Source of the DNA: Sclerurus mexicanus
Lineage: Eukaryota > Chordata > Aves > Passeriformes > Furnariidae
Length of the DNA: 64,000 nucleotides
NCBI GenBank assembly: GCA_013396755.1
Contig: VWZF01002381.1
Location: forward strand, 537,982 to 601,981
Direction: 5' to 3'
Under the pieces are notes generated by a model. It did not search any database, was not told where the DNA came from, and worked only from the letters and a program-made list of their open reading frames with translations. Position 1 is the stretch's first letter. Every line of letters begins with the position of its first letter. The position numbers were made by a program, and so were the translations under genes. Positions 48,746-62,427 of this stretch are shown one piece after another.

Positions 48746-51700
48746 AAGTTCTTGGCTCTTTTTATAATTCTCTGATCAAATTCAGTAACCAGAATCAGTA
48801 AATAAGTTACCAATTCTTATACTATAGGAACAAAAGCTTGTGAACAGGTGTGTTTTTCTTCCACCTCACACACCACAAACCTGCTGTAGCGAACCTGACT
48901 AGAAGACTGCAGTACGCTGGGAAGTCAGTGAAACTGAGCAAGTGTAGCAGACTTGTGCTGAAGGTCCATTCCAGCCTCCAGACTGTGCTGTGTTGCACAA
49001 ATCCTTGTCTGCAGGATAAACCTGACCAGATCAGTGTAACAGAAGAGACTGCAGGCAACTCAGTACCAATGATTATGCCACCTGTATGAGCTTGCATTCA
49101 TTAAAAGTGCAGCAAAAAGTTCTCATGAAAACATCCTTTATGAATAGGGTTGTTTCATTGCAAAAGAATAAATACAAATAATGCAATATCACAAAAGACC
49201 AAAGAAAAAATTCTTCTCTGCATGCACAGGATCTATGCAGCATGCTATGGATAAATCCATCCAACACATTCAAAGCTACCTGAATGCATGGGTACAGCAT
49301 ATCAAGGGACATAAGATTTACTAGCTATCTGTATTCCTCTTTATCTTATTAAGACATCTATTTTATTAAGCCATTTGTTGTTGAGCCATTCTTGACAAGA
49401 TTCAGAAAGAACCCTGCACCTTCACTCACATCCCACCACTCCATCCCGGTACAGAACACTAGCCACTATCAGGCTGCTCTCTTGAAGGACCAGCAATTCA
49501 GCTTTTAACACTGTCTTTATCTATTTCTCTCTAGCAAACTAGTTAGGTAGAGTTTCTCTGCAGACCTGTTTCATAGATTCCTGTTCTTAATTGTTTTTTT
49601 TAAGACATTGGAAAAGGGTTTGGTTCAATAAATATAACTTCAAATCTCAGAAGTATGTAAAGAAACTTGTCTTCATACCAGGACTTGTTTCAAGGACAAC
49701 ATAGAAGTAAGGAAGAAGCTTAAGAAAGAGCTTCTTTTCCATCAATATCATAACTCTTCAAGCTTTTAAAAAACATTTGCTTGAACTGCAAACAAGAAGA
49801 TGCTACTTTTTAAAAAAATAATTAAATTAAAATTAATTACCCAAAATTATGAAACAACCACTGTTTCCCCTCAAAGGAGAAGCAAACTTTCTGTTCTTGT
49901 GCAGGACAGCACTTTTGCTCTAGAACTTCTTGGGAGTTTATGATAAAGCTCGACAGTTGAAGATGTAAAAAAGAGGAATATTATTTCTTTTGCTGTTCAT
50001 TCACCACTTTCCACAAAATATGCCACTTAATGCATAAAGACACATAATTTCATGAAATCTTACACGAAGAAGAAACATACTGAAAGAAACGTTATTTCAC
50101 ACTTGTACAGAACTGTACTAGCTGGCAAACTTGATATTTGCTGCTCTGGAAAAGCAGATCATGAAGACAAACTAAAATGAGTTAAACCAAGTCATTGTTG
50201 ATAACAGGATTTCATTCCAAATTACAGAATTTCCTCACCAGAGATATTGTAATGATTTACAGAGAAGTGAACGAAGTTCAAAAGGAAAATGAGAAAGACA
50301 TAAACTCTGAAGCAGTTTTGACCACAATCCCCTGTCACAGCCCTCAAGTTTCTGTAGTGCTACAGTCTGGAAGCAGCTTTAAAGAAAATGGTATTATTTT
50401 AAATTGAATTTAAATTGAATATGAAAATTACTACTCCAATGAGTAGAGTGCCTGCTGAAATTTGTTTCAGTGTGTCTCCAAAATTTTCACTCTACGTTAC
50501 AGCTATACATTGGCCATGCTGAACTGCAGTCTATGGCTCTGACATCTCCTGGAAGACAACAGAACGATGGCATGGGGGAATATGTCTGATACGTCTTCAT
50601 TAGGACACTTTAACGATGGGCAGTGGTGAAACAGCTAACAAGAGCACCATATGATATGGTCTTTAGGTTTCCCATTCAGAAGAACAGGGAGAGTTTACAA
50701 CCCTCTGAAGTCAAGTTATTCAAGTTTTCTGTATTTCAATTCAACAACACTGATATTTGAAGAATGACTTCTTTCCTGCAGAAAATTACAGTGGATACTT
50801 ACTTAAATTTTCTTTCAGTTTTCTAGAGACTTCTTCTAAACCAGAAGAAACATTAAATTCCTTTTCTTTTTAAATTTAAATTTCTTGTTGTGTTGTTTGG
50901 AAAAAGCAAAAAAAATTGGCAAAAGCACTGATGGGGCCTAGAGAGTTACACAAAACAAGAATATTTTGAGTTTAAATGTAGCAGACACATTGCCTTTTTG
51001 ACAAAGTGAGAATTGTCATCAAAAGCCAAGCATGTACTATGCTATGATCTTTGAAAGGAATATGTTTTGGGCCTTTCATAGTTATGTAACTGGGAATTAG
51101 GAGACTAGTCCAAACCAGCTACCCATGGATGCTGGGATTTATCTCATTCCTTTCCACTTGGTATTTAAAGTCTTCACTAATTATAATAAATTTCATTTAT
51201 GCTCAGTGCAGAGGAATGAGCACATCCAGATGCCTGCTTCTCTTCATTACCTCCTAAGTGAGACAAGGATGACTAGTTCCGAAGGATTTAACTTTTGGAG
51301 GAGTAAGTTAAGGGTTATAAATATCTCCCAGAGATAGTAAGCAACTGGCAGAAAAATAAGTTGGAATTCCACCTCCAGATTCTTCTATAATAATTCTATT
51401 GTACAGTATGTCCTACTTGCCTCCTTTAAAATAGTTGTATGCCCTGATTGTCTTCTTCAAAAACCACACACCTAAGATACAATCTCTAAATTCTGTGGCT
51501 ATATATTTCCACACAAATATAGGGACTGGGAAAAGAACTGTATACAGACAACATGGAAGGCTTATTTAAGAAAAATTTTCTGCTTAATTTGGATTTGTTT
51601 GCTTTGAAAACAAAGGAACCTCAGAGTATACCTAGTGATCTGGAAAACAGGTATCAGAAAGTATATTAAAGCAGAAGATATACCACTGAGACTAAAGAGA

Positions 51701-53195
51701 TGAACCAATCTGTTTTTAGCCTTTTGATATGAGTGTCTTCAAAACCATTTATGTGGATCCAAATACATATTTCAATCCATTTTCCTGTCCACTATTCCAC
51801 ATCATCTAGCACTTTGCTCTGTATTTACTTAATCTGTTTGCAAAGACATAGCAAGCAGTGGGCACTAAATGTGGTAAGTACATTGAATATTAGGGAAAGC
51901 TCACGTACCTTCTGGAAAAGTGTTGCAAAACCCAAAACCTCTTTCCTACTGCATGGCCAAAACCACTGTAAACCCACTCCACAGATCACTGCCTGACAGA
52001 CATTGTGCTGTACTCAAGTGGGCTCAGGGCAGACACTTGCCAGAAGGCAGCGGCATCCAAAGGAATTTGGATAGTTCACTCCAGGCACTCTTTTCTAGAG
52101 ATCTGAAGCATAATAGGTTCCTATTTCCCTTTCCCACAACTAGCTTTTTATTGTACATGTATGCACTGCTGCACAAAGGTGTCTGTATTTTAAAATTAAT
52201 AGTTGCGTGTGCCAGACACAACCAGTCAGCATCATCTGTGGTTTGCAGTTGTGCCTGTCCCCAGAGAAGGATAGAGGCTGTCACAGTTCTGCTCATATGG
52301 CAAGAGGATGAACACGGTGAAGGGCTCACCAGCATGACTAGCAACACTGCTTTTCCCATGGATGATTTAATGCATTAAATTTCAAAAGTCTGGGCCTTCG
52401 AAGGGAAGCAACTGTAGGCTAATGATATGGTTGCAGTCTTTGAGCAGTGGCAATTTCTGCAAGGAACTGACCAAGATGGGATGAAGGAAGAGAGGTGCCA
52501 GAACTAGCACATGGTCTAAGAAGGACAGCATACATATCACGTATTATTTGGAGGTTCTTTTGTTAGTAGCTTCTTTCATAAAAATTACCTCTAAAACTCA
52601 GCACCTTTTGACACAGATTAACATATGATAGGTTGATTACTGTGTTCACAAGCAAATCAGTTAAAATTTTACATGGAAAATAACTAATACTGAGCATGTC
52701 AAATCATTAAGCTAGTCCGAGCATATACTGCCTGTGCGAAAGCTTCAAATTGTACTCTTCCAAGCTTTCCATCCAGGTGCTAAAACGGTAAATACTACCT
52801 AAATTCTCAAATGTTGTACAGTTTACAATATTCAAAGTTTCTTTTTGTATAAAAACATATCAAATAAACACAAGAGACAGCTGCATTTATAGCCCATTAG
52901 ATATGTGAGAATAGGTGTGCTTATTCTGTTTATCCAGTTCTGTCTCTAGTCCTTGATATCCATGTCTCAGCTTGGTTTTGATCAACTGATGTAAACAAAT
53001 GCATCAATAACAGAGCCAACCAAAAAGCTTATAAAATCTAAAAAGGCTCAATTCTATAAGTGATACAAGTTGCTATTAAAAAGAGTTGTTACTAAAGATT
53101 TTTTGATACTACTGTGTCTTCAATAGGAAGGCAACAATTCTTAAGCCACTATTTACCAACAACAGAGTGATTAAATACAGAAAAACAAACAAGTG

Positions 53196-53215
53196 TATAT
53201 ATATATATATATATA
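53196..53215. repeat. (TA)10 microsatellite
   Basis: Twenty bases of perfect alternating TA. Short and probably polymorphic. Confidence 0.9.
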
Positions 53216-54673
53216 GCCTCTTCACAATCTGATTGGGAAATTGCTTTTCATTCCTCTGTGGGAAGCAGGAGAGTTGGGGACCAGCATGTTGCAGCTGTAA
53301 TATACCATGCCAAAGAGCATCAATTTTGTTCCTAAGCAACTCTGCACAGTGCAGTAGTTGCTGTCCACAGCTGATAAGGATGCACATGGAAATGTTAACT
53401 GGCTGCAAGTGAAACAGATTAAAGTTGCAGAAACTGAAAGTAAGGCCACTAAAAATAGTAATAAAACTCTTCTTTTGGGTTATAAAATAATAATGGCGAT
53501 ATAAACAGTAACAACAATGAAAAGTAAAGGATACCGCTCACATTACATGTTCTGTCATATGGAAAACTTTTTTGGTTCATCTTACTGAAAGAAGCAATGA
53601 GCTAGGATGCAATGACATTTTCAAAATGTAAGCTATTACACAATCTTAAATAACTTCCTTCACAGCCTCACAGTCTGACTCTCAGACATTTACAGGAATG
53701 CCTGGATGGCCAAGCTTGCAAGTGATAACTTGAAAGACTCTTCTCTCTGTATCAGCCAAAAGGCTTTGACAATCTGCCAGTACAATTCATAAAAAAACCA
53801 TGTTTCTGGATATGCATTTGAAAAAGTTGAGGTTTGGCCTCAAAATATTGGGGTTTTTTCCCAAAATAATAATTAATCAAAGCATGTTATGTATTATAAT
53901 AAAATTAGATCATTATAGGTACCATTATGGAGGTTCACAGTTAGTTATTAACCCGGAGTGATTTAAAACTATAATGAAATCTACTTACTTTATTTCAAGT
54001 TACCAAAGCACTCAGAGTAATTAAATAAATTCCTAGAAGTTTACACTATCTGTTATATCATATGAAGTTTTCACTGACACCGAGACTTCAGTGATCAAAG
54101 AGCTAAATTTATGTATACATACTTTATACTTTATACATACTTTATAACATTTTTGTTTTAATATTCATATTATATTAGATAATATTTTACAAAAATTACA
54201 CAAGTGTTCTTAGTATTGGGAGTCCTGCTTTGCATGTTATTTTTTGATATGAAGCTTTAGTGCAAGTGCCAGTAAGGTCAAAGCTGAGCTAGACAACATC
54301 TGGTTAAGAATCAACTCACAAATCACAATGCCTCCTCAAAGAGAAAGAACTGTGATACAAGATGCTTACCTCAGGAAATATTTTTTTTTTTACAAAAATC
54401 AGGAAAAAGCAGGGAAATGTGCTTTAAATATGCTTAATTTAGGAACACAGATTAAGATAAAAATCAACTAGCAGAGCTATAGACTCTGCTTACAAAGCTC
54501 ATATTACCGCACAACAAGAAAATCCAAATGCAGGCACAGTACTTCTTATAACTTCTCATAACTTCCTACATGTCTACAAACAATACACATTAATAAATCA
54601 AATAGACACAAAATAAAAATGTTTGACAGCACACCAGAGAAGTGGATGAATTTGCAGTGGACAAAATTGAGAA

Positions 54674-54706
54674 TTATGTTTACCTTATGTTTACCTTATG
54701 TTTACC
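54674..54706 (+). repeat. Three perfect tandem copies of an 11-mer
   Basis: TTATGTTTACC is repeated three times without a mismatch. The unit contains TGTTTAC, the core recognised by forkhead (FOX) factors, so the array holds three evenly spaced potential sites, one helical turn apart. Confidence 0.9.
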
Positions 54707-57700
54707 ACATATCATCATCTTAATGAATTCATTGTATAGAAGATAAACATGAGACCTATTGAAACCAATAAATCCTCAGATTGGATGTTTCTTTGAAAAA
54801 ATGAAATCACCTACCTGACACTGTTTTATAATTTTGCACCCAGTTTCTAAAAACTTTGTCATTTATTTAACAATATCTGCATGTCATAGCTTCCATTTCT
54901 GACATAGCTTTTCATGCTGAACTCTTGGTTTGAAAACCACAGAGGCAGAAAATTAGGATCAAAAAATACATCCCTTAGATGCTTTACATTACTCTTTCAG
55001 TTACCCCTTTTTTTTTCTTGAATTACTCATTCCTCTTTCCTAAGAATACCATACACACAACACTTTCATCTCCTTTCTACAGTACTATGTGAAAATAGAG
55101 CATATTGTATTTTAACAAGATCTGAACACTAGTAGGATCCATATGATTCTGATAGAGACATTTGATCCTGACCCTTGGACATACCTAAAGTCTGAGTACA
55201 GTACTCTGTACTTATCCTGGCAGTTACTCCTGTGCATATAAGACTACATTTTCTACAGTGACTAGGTACCTACTTTCACAGCTTACTTGCTTTCAACTGT
55301 TCTCCTTTGTGTTTCCAAGCACCTAAGCCTCTTTTGAGAATTCAAGTTGAGTGCCTATCTGCATCTCCAGATACCTAAATGCCTTTAAAAATCCTCCTTG
55401 CAATGTTTGGCTCCTATAAACAAATAAATACAGGAGATCTCTGTGTCTGTAAGATTTGAGTTCGCCGTTAAGTCAACCAGATCAAAGAAACTAGTAACAA
55501 CAGATGAAACTGAAAAACCAGGGATGAAATGCAAAATAATTTACCTAAATATTTAAAATATGCAAAATTTTACTCTGTTCATATTAGGAACATTTTTGTA
55601 GCTTTTATGGCAACCTCACATTTTCTGTAACTGTGCAGGATCAACTGTAATTTAGATAGTAAAATACATTTACACCTAAGCTCCAAATGCTTTCACCTTC
55701 AGGATGGAAACCTGAAGATAAGTAGGGAACAAATCTGCACAGTGGAGTACAAGAAAGGAAACTGCTTTTCTAAATACACAAAAAATGCAATTGCTTATAT
55801 GAATGATATCTTTATAACTTTAATAGTTAGACAGATACCCATCTTTTATTGTTTTGCTAGCTTTTGTCAATGCATTTAACTGCTCGAACCTGAACACGTC
55901 AGAGTAGGCACTCTGTACTGATAACTGGGTACATTAAGATACATCTTCTAATAATGCATAAAACTATGCTGCTATGAGAAAAGGAGTGCAGTCTCATTTG
56001 AGTTATAATCGAGCCGAAACCTGTTGGATTTTATTTTTTTTACGTATTGATCACATGATCTTCATATATGTTCATGTTTAAATCTAAATCTTCCTACATC
56101 AGATACATGAGTAAATATTTGTATCCAGTATTTTTCTACAGAACACTTATACTTGTTGCACATCAGGTGCTCTAGTCAAAAGCACTATTTTACATTTCAT
56201 CTCAATACACATGTATTTAAGTCTATGCTATGGAAAAATGAAAATTTCTTTGTGTACTTCAGTGAAAACGGGTTATTTTTCATCAAAACAGACCCTACAA
56301 AATTTTTGCTTAACAAGGGTATTATAAAATATTACCAGAGGCACAGGAAGATCAAAATCATATGCTTCAGAAAAAAAATACTTAAGAAATAGTGGTAGAA
56401 ATTAGGCTAATAATTGTGATAGGGCTTGAAGTCCAAGCATGGTAACTGTTATTGTTCCTGAAAAGGTAGAATAGAGCTATCATTTCAAAGCACTTCTGTG
56501 TATTCAAAAACCTTTCCTCCACTGCATAAACAATTCAGGGGAAAAAAAAAAGGTATTTTAAAGACTATGTCTTCCACAAAAATCTGTGCTCCTATCTATT
56601 GCCCAATAAATGATAGGTACAAAAATACACAGAATCTTTTCCATCATTCTGTCAGCTCTGTTGTCAGGTAACTGATGAAACCTGTTAAGGCTGAATCTAC
56701 ACTTTTTTTTCTGTATTTCTAATTTATGCTCCCTCTTTAGAAAAATCTACTCACTTAACCACTGCTGAACCAGATTTTCTCTCATTAGCTTACCATGATG
56801 CAAATTATTAACTTCTGCTGATGGACTACAATGGCAAAAAAAAATCAAAAAAAGGAGTAGTTCATTATACTTTCTTTCAAATGCCTGAAAATTTAGCTGT
56901 CACCCTGAAGTTGCAAGATGTTCTCAACTTATTTTAAATAATCATTTTATTTCTGCAGTATTTTTATGTTTCCATGTTTTGAAATAGTTTCCATTTCCAG
57001 ATTTTTTTTTGCACAGTATTATTATTTCTAATATGGTATTCATAGATTTATATGGCTTTTATATTGCAAATTTTTCTTCTTAGACAGAGGCATAATCATG
57101 TGTGTCATGTACAGATTGTCAGCACTCAGTTTGAACTTCTTGGGTTTGATCACTTAAAGATTTTACTAAAATCGCAGAATTCGCTGGTGAATGATAGGCC
57201 CTAATTAATAGATCAGGCACTAGTCATAATTACTCCCTGAGATGATTTGTTCTGTTGTACTAAGCCTATTTCTTTGCTACATCCTGGCCCACACTAATCT
57301 AATTATTCTTATTCTTGTCTCACAGTAGCAACAAGGAAACAAAATTCCATCTGTTTCTACCAAAGGAGCAAATAGATTCTGAGCAGAAAGATCTTTTTGT
57401 TAAGCATCACCTTCATGCTCTTCATAACTGAACTAAGGAAATGCATGTTCAAGAAAAATGAGTAATATAAGCTAATTCCTTTTCCTGTAAGACATCTTCA
57501 GGATTTTTTTGAACAGGAAAGTTGGTCCCCCATGGAACTAAACAAGAATACAATGACTCTGTTCTCTGTCAAGCCAAAAACAGCCCAACGCAGTTTGAGT
57601 ATTCTTTTTATTAGAGAACAAATAATTTTTTTTTTACTGCCATTAGAATGACCCTTAGCATTACAAATTCTCCCTGGAGCCCTTTCTGAATATCTAGCAA

Positions 57701-59486
57701 TGTGCTTTGAAGGTAATCACACTACACTTTGTCCCTCATCTGTTATACAGTATTCTGACTATTCAGGCTAAATGTCTCTGCTGTGAAGAGAAAATAGATT
57801 GAGACATCAAACACAATTGTAAAATACAAAATTCACTAGGTTGTATATAAGAAGACAAAAATTGAAAAATTCTATTTGAAACAGAGTTGAAAATATCAAA
57901 CAAAAAGTGAATGAATGAGCCAACATGTAGGAACAAGATACAGAAAAAATATTCCAACTTTGCTAATCTTTACCTTTGTAATATTCACCATAAGAGTATA
58001 TTCGAACTTTTAACTAAGTTGTTAACAAAACAAAAATTTTGAATTTTGTGCTCTCTTGTCAGATTTTATTGAACTCAAATTTTTAACACAAGTTCTGAAG
58101 AGATGGATTATTTCAAACTGGAATGCAGAGACCATAAGGAACTAAAGGCACTCACAATGGCACAATAGTGAGAAAAGGAAAACAAGGTAACGTGAGGCAT
58201 TTGAGAAAAAGTGATGATGTGGAAATTTTATGATGATCATAAGGAAAAGATCTATCAAACAAAGGTCAGGACAAAAAACTTGTTCTGAGGAAAGTTCAGG
58301 TCAAATGAATGACAATGATGATGAATGAAAGATTTGATCTAGTGGCAAAGGATGAATAAGAAATCTGGAACAAAGGAGCAGAAGAGAAAAAATAAACCCA
58401 GAGGAGTCTTAATAAGAATGTTAACCTTGTCTGGAAGGTGGGAGCAAAGGTGCTAAGCCAGTAGACAAACCTCGACCAGGAAAATGATGAAAAGTGGTAG
58501 TTTGAAAAAAATAATAGAGAAAAAAAAATAGATAGAACATACCCATACTGATGTAAAAAGAATGGAAAAGGAGTGAAAATGGGAAAGAATGGAATGTGCA
58601 GGAAAAGGAAATAACCTTATTACCCTGTTCACTGTTTGAGGCTTTCTGTCGTCACATCTAGTCAACTGTTTGATTATAAGTCTTCAGGGAATTTGATACA
58701 TCTTAGGTAGGATCCCTCACAAATTATGGGCTATATTAACAAATAGTGAAACCAAATAGTTGCTTTATCTTTTCTGGAAGACACACCTCTAATTTATACA
58801 ATCAAAACAAATAAATGAGTAGTCTTGTGTTTAAGCTTCCCTTCATAAAGTATTGTGCTCATCTACTGACTACTGTGTGAGTTGACAGAGCTACCCAATG
58901 TAAAGCTTATAAATACGGAATTTTAATATAGCAGTGAGATTGCTTTAGAACTAGTCACAGAAGAGCACTATGTTCCTTATTTAAAATACAATATCTTCAT
59001 AAAACACAGACTACACTATAGCTCTGGCTGACTTGGGAACAAACATTACCCTTACACCACCAAAACCTTACCAGCTACTCCATCTCATTTGCTGGCTACT
59101 GACAGGGCAGAAGAAATGTTATTAGATTATCATGTTATAAGGTGTCAGCCGAAAGTGACATAACTGTCATTATAGGTGTAGATGTTCACAAGCCCACATG
59201 GAAGTCTGCCAGTCCCAATTCAACAGACCTCAGCTTTCTTCTCTGCCAAGTTTTATGCTGCCTTCATTCTTGACCCATAAGCCCCTAACTTCTATGATTT
59301 TCATTGTTATCTTGAAACTCCATGAAATGCTTTGTGACCTCTTCCAATTTTATTCTCTTTTCACCTCGTGTTCCTACCTTTACTTTTGCTTTTGCTACAA
59401 TTAATACTGATAAAGCACTAGTTTGAAATTCAAATCAGACAGCTCAGCTTCTGGCAGAGTGCATGCTGTTATTCTAGAGTCATCTT

Positions 59487-59570
59487 TCTTCTCACTCCCT
59501 TATTTTCTCACTTTCTGTTTTTCTGTCCTCCTTTCTTCTCTTTCATTTTTTCTCATTTATTTCATATATC
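59487..59570 (+). repeat. Pyrimidine-rich tract
   Basis: About 84 bases composed mainly of T and C (TCTTCTCACTCCC, then CTGTCCTCCTTTCTTCTC). Low complexity; no exon is visible next to it. Confidence 0.7.
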
Positions 59571-62420
59571 TATGTACTGTACTACTTGAGCTGAGCAGTC
59601 AAGAGCAGTTAATAGCTGGGATATCCTTGGAGGTAAAAGTGTAGTCATATTTGAATTCACTAGCACTCTGAAGAGGAAAATGCAACCTATGTTTTTTAAA
59701 GACCCTTTAGTTGCTCAGCAATCATGCAGAACTGAGAAATATAGCTCTGCTTCCAAGGTAATAACTCCCCAAGTTGCAAAGATTGCTTACTCAATACCCT
59801 TGCTGTCCAGCAAAATATGTGAATGCCACCAAGACTCAAACATTCAACTTTATGTTAATCTATTATTCATTATTAGCTTTCATGTATTTTTGTATGACTT
59901 GACAAAACCTTCTATGTGCTACTGCCATTTAAAACATAAAGACTTCATCCTAAAAGAGAAAAGTTGTACCTATTGAGTCCATTTCTATACTTCTGATTCA
60001 GCCAAAACTGAAGTTAGAATCCAGTTCTGTATTAGTGGAGGCAATAAGTTGTAGTACAGAGCAAAAGTAGCAATACTAATTGCAATCAGTTTTCACCGAC
60101 CCTTGATGCTTTTTCTTGTAATTTCCCTCTCCTTTTGTGTAATTATTCTATCAATTAAAGAGCCTTCAACGATTTTATTATGCTAATTTTAGTTAAATTA
60201 TTCATATATATTTACCATTTAAACATAATCTTTATATGGTTATTATGATGTTACTTAAAGAACATCATCTAGCTAATGCACTGATTAAAGATTTCATGGC
60301 TATTGATGTCTCTTATATCTAAACTTCTGAGAGTGAGACTTTGGATCTCTGTACAACCTACTCACAACTTTCTCTATGCAAACTACCTTGAAAAAGGATT
60401 CAAGCATGAGTGGATTCTTTTTAACACTTTTTATATGCCTCAGAACCAAAATATTGTGTGGTTAGGTACTTGAAAATGTGTTCTTAGGCCCTGTTCAAAG
60501 AGCTTTTAATTTATATTCAAACCTCATCAGTACTTTTGAAGATTTTACTCAAAGCAATACCTCAAAACATGGAACTACAGAATAATACTTGTGTGTGTGT
60601 GTCAAGGAAAAAAACAAATCATAATGATGCCAAACAGATACCACACTTGCGTCATAATCCCTTGCAAATTGGGCATAAACCAAGAAAAGATTGTGGTCAG
60701 TACCATGGACAAGTCCTTTACACATTGACCGTAAGAGTGGAAACAACTTACTTGAAAAACACCTTTCACTAATAAAACCCACAGATCAGCTTCTGTTCTT
60801 TTATAATAAAATTATACATTCTAAATATCAGTAAATTTTTAAGACCCACTTTCTTGAAATCATTACAGTTATAAATAAAAAAAAATATGGAAAAAAGTAT
60901 CAGCATCAGAAAATACTGAACTGTGGAACTAGTTAGCATGTATAACTTCTTTCTTCTCCTAACTTGTCCCTTCCATTTGTCACTAGCAGAAGAAAATGAA
61001 AACCCAAAAAAATCAACCAGGAGCCTAAAAAGCAGATTAAAATCCCCAATGCTCTTGTCACTCCTTTTGAGCATAACTTGCCCTTACAAGAAGTATGAAA
61101 TATTTACAATGCACTATATTTATCTTCATTTGTTATATCACACTGAAGATAAAAGCCTTGTATAAAAAATGGTGGCATGAGACAGTCCCTTTATCTTTTT
61201 CAATATTTTGTATGTGCATTTCCCAAGTAAATTACAATTGCACATAATAAATCAACTTTTTCCTAATAGTTTAATAATGCACTTTCATTTTGTTAAATTT
61301 AAAAGTTATACATGTTTCATAAATCTCAACAGTCTCTACAAGATGTGGCAAGATGCTAATAAAATGATGGGCTTTGCCTGCATGAAAGTGAAAAGTTTGT
61401 CATTTACTATCTGTAATTATTAAATAACTAGACAGTTTCTAAGGAATTAAGAACTTTCAGTTTCATAGATGATACTATACAGCTCAAAATTAAGAACAGG
61501 GAAAAAACTGTCATTTCAAATTACTCTACTTTCTAAGTGTCTGTTATAATTACAGCCAAATGCATTTTATAACTTGGTGCACAGAACCAGCTGATACAAT
61601 CAAACTCTAGTATCAGAGACTTCACAAAATAATATTATCTCTCCTCTTCCTATTAAACTGAATTGGGTTCTAATTTCAACAATGACCCTTTTTAAATCCT
61701 AATTCTCTGAAAGAATTTATATTGCCATTAGAATTATGTTTAAAGACACATGCTTGATCTGTCATATGTCTCACACTCCCTCAGATCATTTTCCAGAGTC
61801 TGACACCAGTCAGTGTAGCTTGACACTTGTCATTTAAAAGTTACAGGTCCATGAAAATCAAAGAAAATGTGTTCAGTGTCTGAAGTACAATTAGGAATGT
61901 GAAGATAAGGTATGACTTTCAAGAAAATAAATCACTTTGTAATACCAAATTCAACATTCAAGTCTACATCAATACATCACTTCAAACAAAATGGCAGATC
62001 CACATAATGATCAAATTAAAAGCTTGCACCCGGGTTCTCCTTATAATTATTACTACTTTAGCAACATTGTATCAAGTCGTACCAGCAAATACATTAATTC
62101 ATTAAAATCCACCGATAACTCACAGATATTCATAAAATATTCCAATTTCACTGTCCAAGACCAAACAGTTTCAAGATTTTTTTTTGCTTTGTTTTGTTGT
62201 TTTTCAGTTTATATGCAGTTTTGACATTTATTTTAACTTCCGCAATACTATTAACTCCTCTACATTAGTAAAACACCTTAGAAAAAAGTGATGAGCTGTA
62301 TTCAAAAAGTTCTGTAATAAAAACTTACCCTTGCATTTTTTTCTATCAACATCTTTTTAATTATCTTCCATTTGTGCCGATACACCTGTTGAAATGTTGG
62401 CTGTAACCAACACCAGCTGC

Positions 62421-62427
62421 ACTTACC
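62421..62427 (-). other. KCND2: Splice donor of KCND2 first coding exon
   Basis: On the minus strand the coding sequence runs ACA-CTG-GG and is followed by GTAAGT, a full-consensus 5' splice site. The last exon base is 62427 and the intron begins at 62426. The phase (two bases of the Gly codon) and the place in the protein (between TTLG and YGD) agree with the known KCND2 exon 1/2 junction. Reading through the donor meets a TAA stop at once. Confidence 0.95.

Larger units (their letters stand above)
1..62426 (-). other. KCND2: KCND2 first coding intron (partial; 3' part outside window)
   Basis: Everything below the donor is non-coding: no open frame resembles the remaining KCND2 exons (the next should begin with YGDMVPKT) or another cellular gene, and the longest open frames either lie inside CR1 copies or look random. 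KCND2 is known for an extremely long first coding intron in vertebrates, so assigning the whole 62 kb to it is a reasonable inference, but the acceptor is not in the window. The base composition is AT-rich and CpG-poor throughout, except in CR1 copies. Confidence 0.85.
48746..62426. other. Intronic sequence adjoining the coding exon, 13.7 kb
   Basis: AT-rich sequence free of clear CR1 copies, forming the 5' portion of the intron. It contains a (TA)10 run at 53196, a triple 11-mer at 54674, a purine-rich 0.45 kb at about 58170-58620 and a pyrimidine-rich tract at 59487-59570. A 152-codon frame at 51920-52378 is judged fortuitous. AATAAA on the sense strand of the gene occurs at 62227-62232, about 200 bases past the donor. 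Confidence 0.6.

Noticed and set aside
48822..49097. Overlapping plus and minus open frames next to the 47.7 kb CR1
   Set aside because: No recognisable protein or repeat; likely chance frames in slightly GC-richer sequence.
51920..52378. 152-codon plus-strand open frame, with an overlapping minus-strand frame of 111 codons
   Set aside because: It resembles no protein I know, shows no domain or bias, and both strands are open because the stretch is less AT-rich. No splice context or start signal supports it.
55150..55400. Sequence rich in CACCTAAG/TACCTAAA words, resembling an ancient amniote repeat
   Set aside because: The likeness is to word style rather than to a consensus I can name; needs a profile search.
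1..62426. A search by eye for tRNA genes, miRNA-like long hairpins, LTRs with primer-binding sites and CRISPR-like arrays
   Set aside because: No tRNA B-box with matching arms, no paired LTRs, no spaced repeats; the regular repeats seen are microsatellites.
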